From: Tateyamaria omphalii
Lineage (GTDB): Bacteria > Pseudomonadota > Alphaproteobacteria > Rhodobacterales > Rhodobacteraceae
DNA: 64,000 nt
Direction: 5' to 3'
Assembly: GCF_001969365.1 (NCBI RefSeq)
Contig: NZ_CP019312.1
Coordinates: 1,736,001 to 1,800,000, forward strand
Both the position numbers and the translations under genes were made by a program. Numbering within the stretch: position 1 is the first letter of the stretch; every line of letters starts with the position of its first letter. Shown here piece after piece: positions 63,780-64,000 of this stretch. Under the pieces are notes generated by a model. The model did no database searches. It saw only the letters and a program-made list of their open reading frames with translations, and was not told the DNA's origin.

Positions 63780-64000
63780 ATGCTGACCTACTCCATCCGC
63801 AGACTGCTCTTGTCGATCCCGACGCTGCTCTTCATCAGCTTCGTCATCTTCGGGTTGTTGCAACTTGCGCCGGGCGATCCCATGGCACAGGTGCCCCTGA
63901 CCGTCCCCCCCGAGGTCAAGGAAAAGATGCGCCAGGCCCTGGGTCTGGGCGAGGCATGGTACATCCAGTACTGGAAATGGCTGGTCCAGTTCTTCTGGAT
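63780..64000 (+). CDS. Oligopeptide ABC transporter permease, N-terminal part (cut by window edge)
   Basis: Open from ATG 63780 to the window end (73 codons). It begins YSIRRLLLSIPTLLFISFVI with FGLLQLAPGDPMAQ, the standard N-terminus of DppB/OppB-type permeases (one membrane helix followed by the APGDP motif), then VPPEVKEKMRQALGLGEAWY. It should be followed outside the window by the partner permease. Confidence 0.9.
   Translation, partial: MLTYSIRRLLLSIPTLLFISFVIFGLLQLAPGDPMAQVPLTVPPEVKEKMRQALGLGEAWYIQYWKWLVQFFW

Overview
The window is a gene-dense, GC-rich chromosomal segment of an alphaproteobacterium, most likely a marine Rhodobacteraceae (Roseobacter-group) species. The grounds are the composition, a proton-pumping complex I operon of Rhodobacterales type with many small inserted genes, a nuoN-birA-coaX-rnj tail, Hint-domain and DUF3291/DUF5333/DUF5337-like proteins typical of that family, and FNR-type boxes. 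I see no rRNA, tRNA, CRISPR array, prophage or insertion sequence. Almost every base is coding, and no gap exceeds 300 bases.

Layout. 0-9.8 kb: an AlkC-like DNA glycosylase and an atypical SDR (minus strand), a Hint-domain protein, a double-UspA stress protein behind an FNR box, a SnoaL-like protein, release factor RF3 (prfC) downstream of a helically phased GTGCAC array, two tandem family-2 glycosyltransferases, and a DEAD-box RNA helicase with a structured leader. 9.8-33.0 kb (minus): one long operon read nuoA-B-C-(two micro-ORFs)-D-E-(HHH membrane protein)-(DUF5337)-F-(zinc ribbon)-(DUF3291)-(lipoprotein)-(DUF5333)-G-(lipoprotein)-H-(64-aa protein)-I-(two CMD proteins)-J-(167-aa protein)-K-L-M-N-birA-coaX-rnj. 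It ends at a strong terminator shared with the convergent helicase gene. All 14 nuo subunits are present and look intact.

33.2-43.5 kb: a leucine/isovalerate catabolic region. mccB, mccA, two glutathione S-transferases, HMG-CoA lyase and a methylglutaconyl-CoA hydratase form one minus-strand unit. ivd, a small membrane-anchored ORF and an acyl-CoA synthetase form another, with an OmpW-type porin between them on the plus strand. 43.5-46.4 kb: an EF-hand protein with an unusual N-terminal extension, a DegT-type aminotransferase and a phosphoglycolate phosphatase. 46.5-54.3 kb (mostly plus): glmU-glmS (UDP-GlcNAc supply), an AlkD-type glycosylase, moaA, waaA and a GT4 glycosyltransferase (LPS core), plus one minus-strand lipoprotein.

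54.4-64 kb: a peptide/N-acyl-amino-acid utilisation island. It holds two tandem M20 amidohydrolases, a D-amino-acid-oxidase-type flavoenzyme, an ArgE-like deacylase, a HIT protein, a fused two-domain oligopeptide ABC ATPase and, divergently, its substrate-binding protein and a permease cut by the window edge.

The most unusual content is the set of non-canonical genes embedded in the nuo operon, above all a helix-hairpin-helix module found both as a C-terminal extension of NuoE and at the end of the adjacent membrane protein. Next come an EF-hand gene with a perfect internal ribosome-binding site inside a longer frame that starts with a ribbon-helix-helix-like segment, the phased GTGCAC array, and two adjacent 17-bp palindromes with identical loops.
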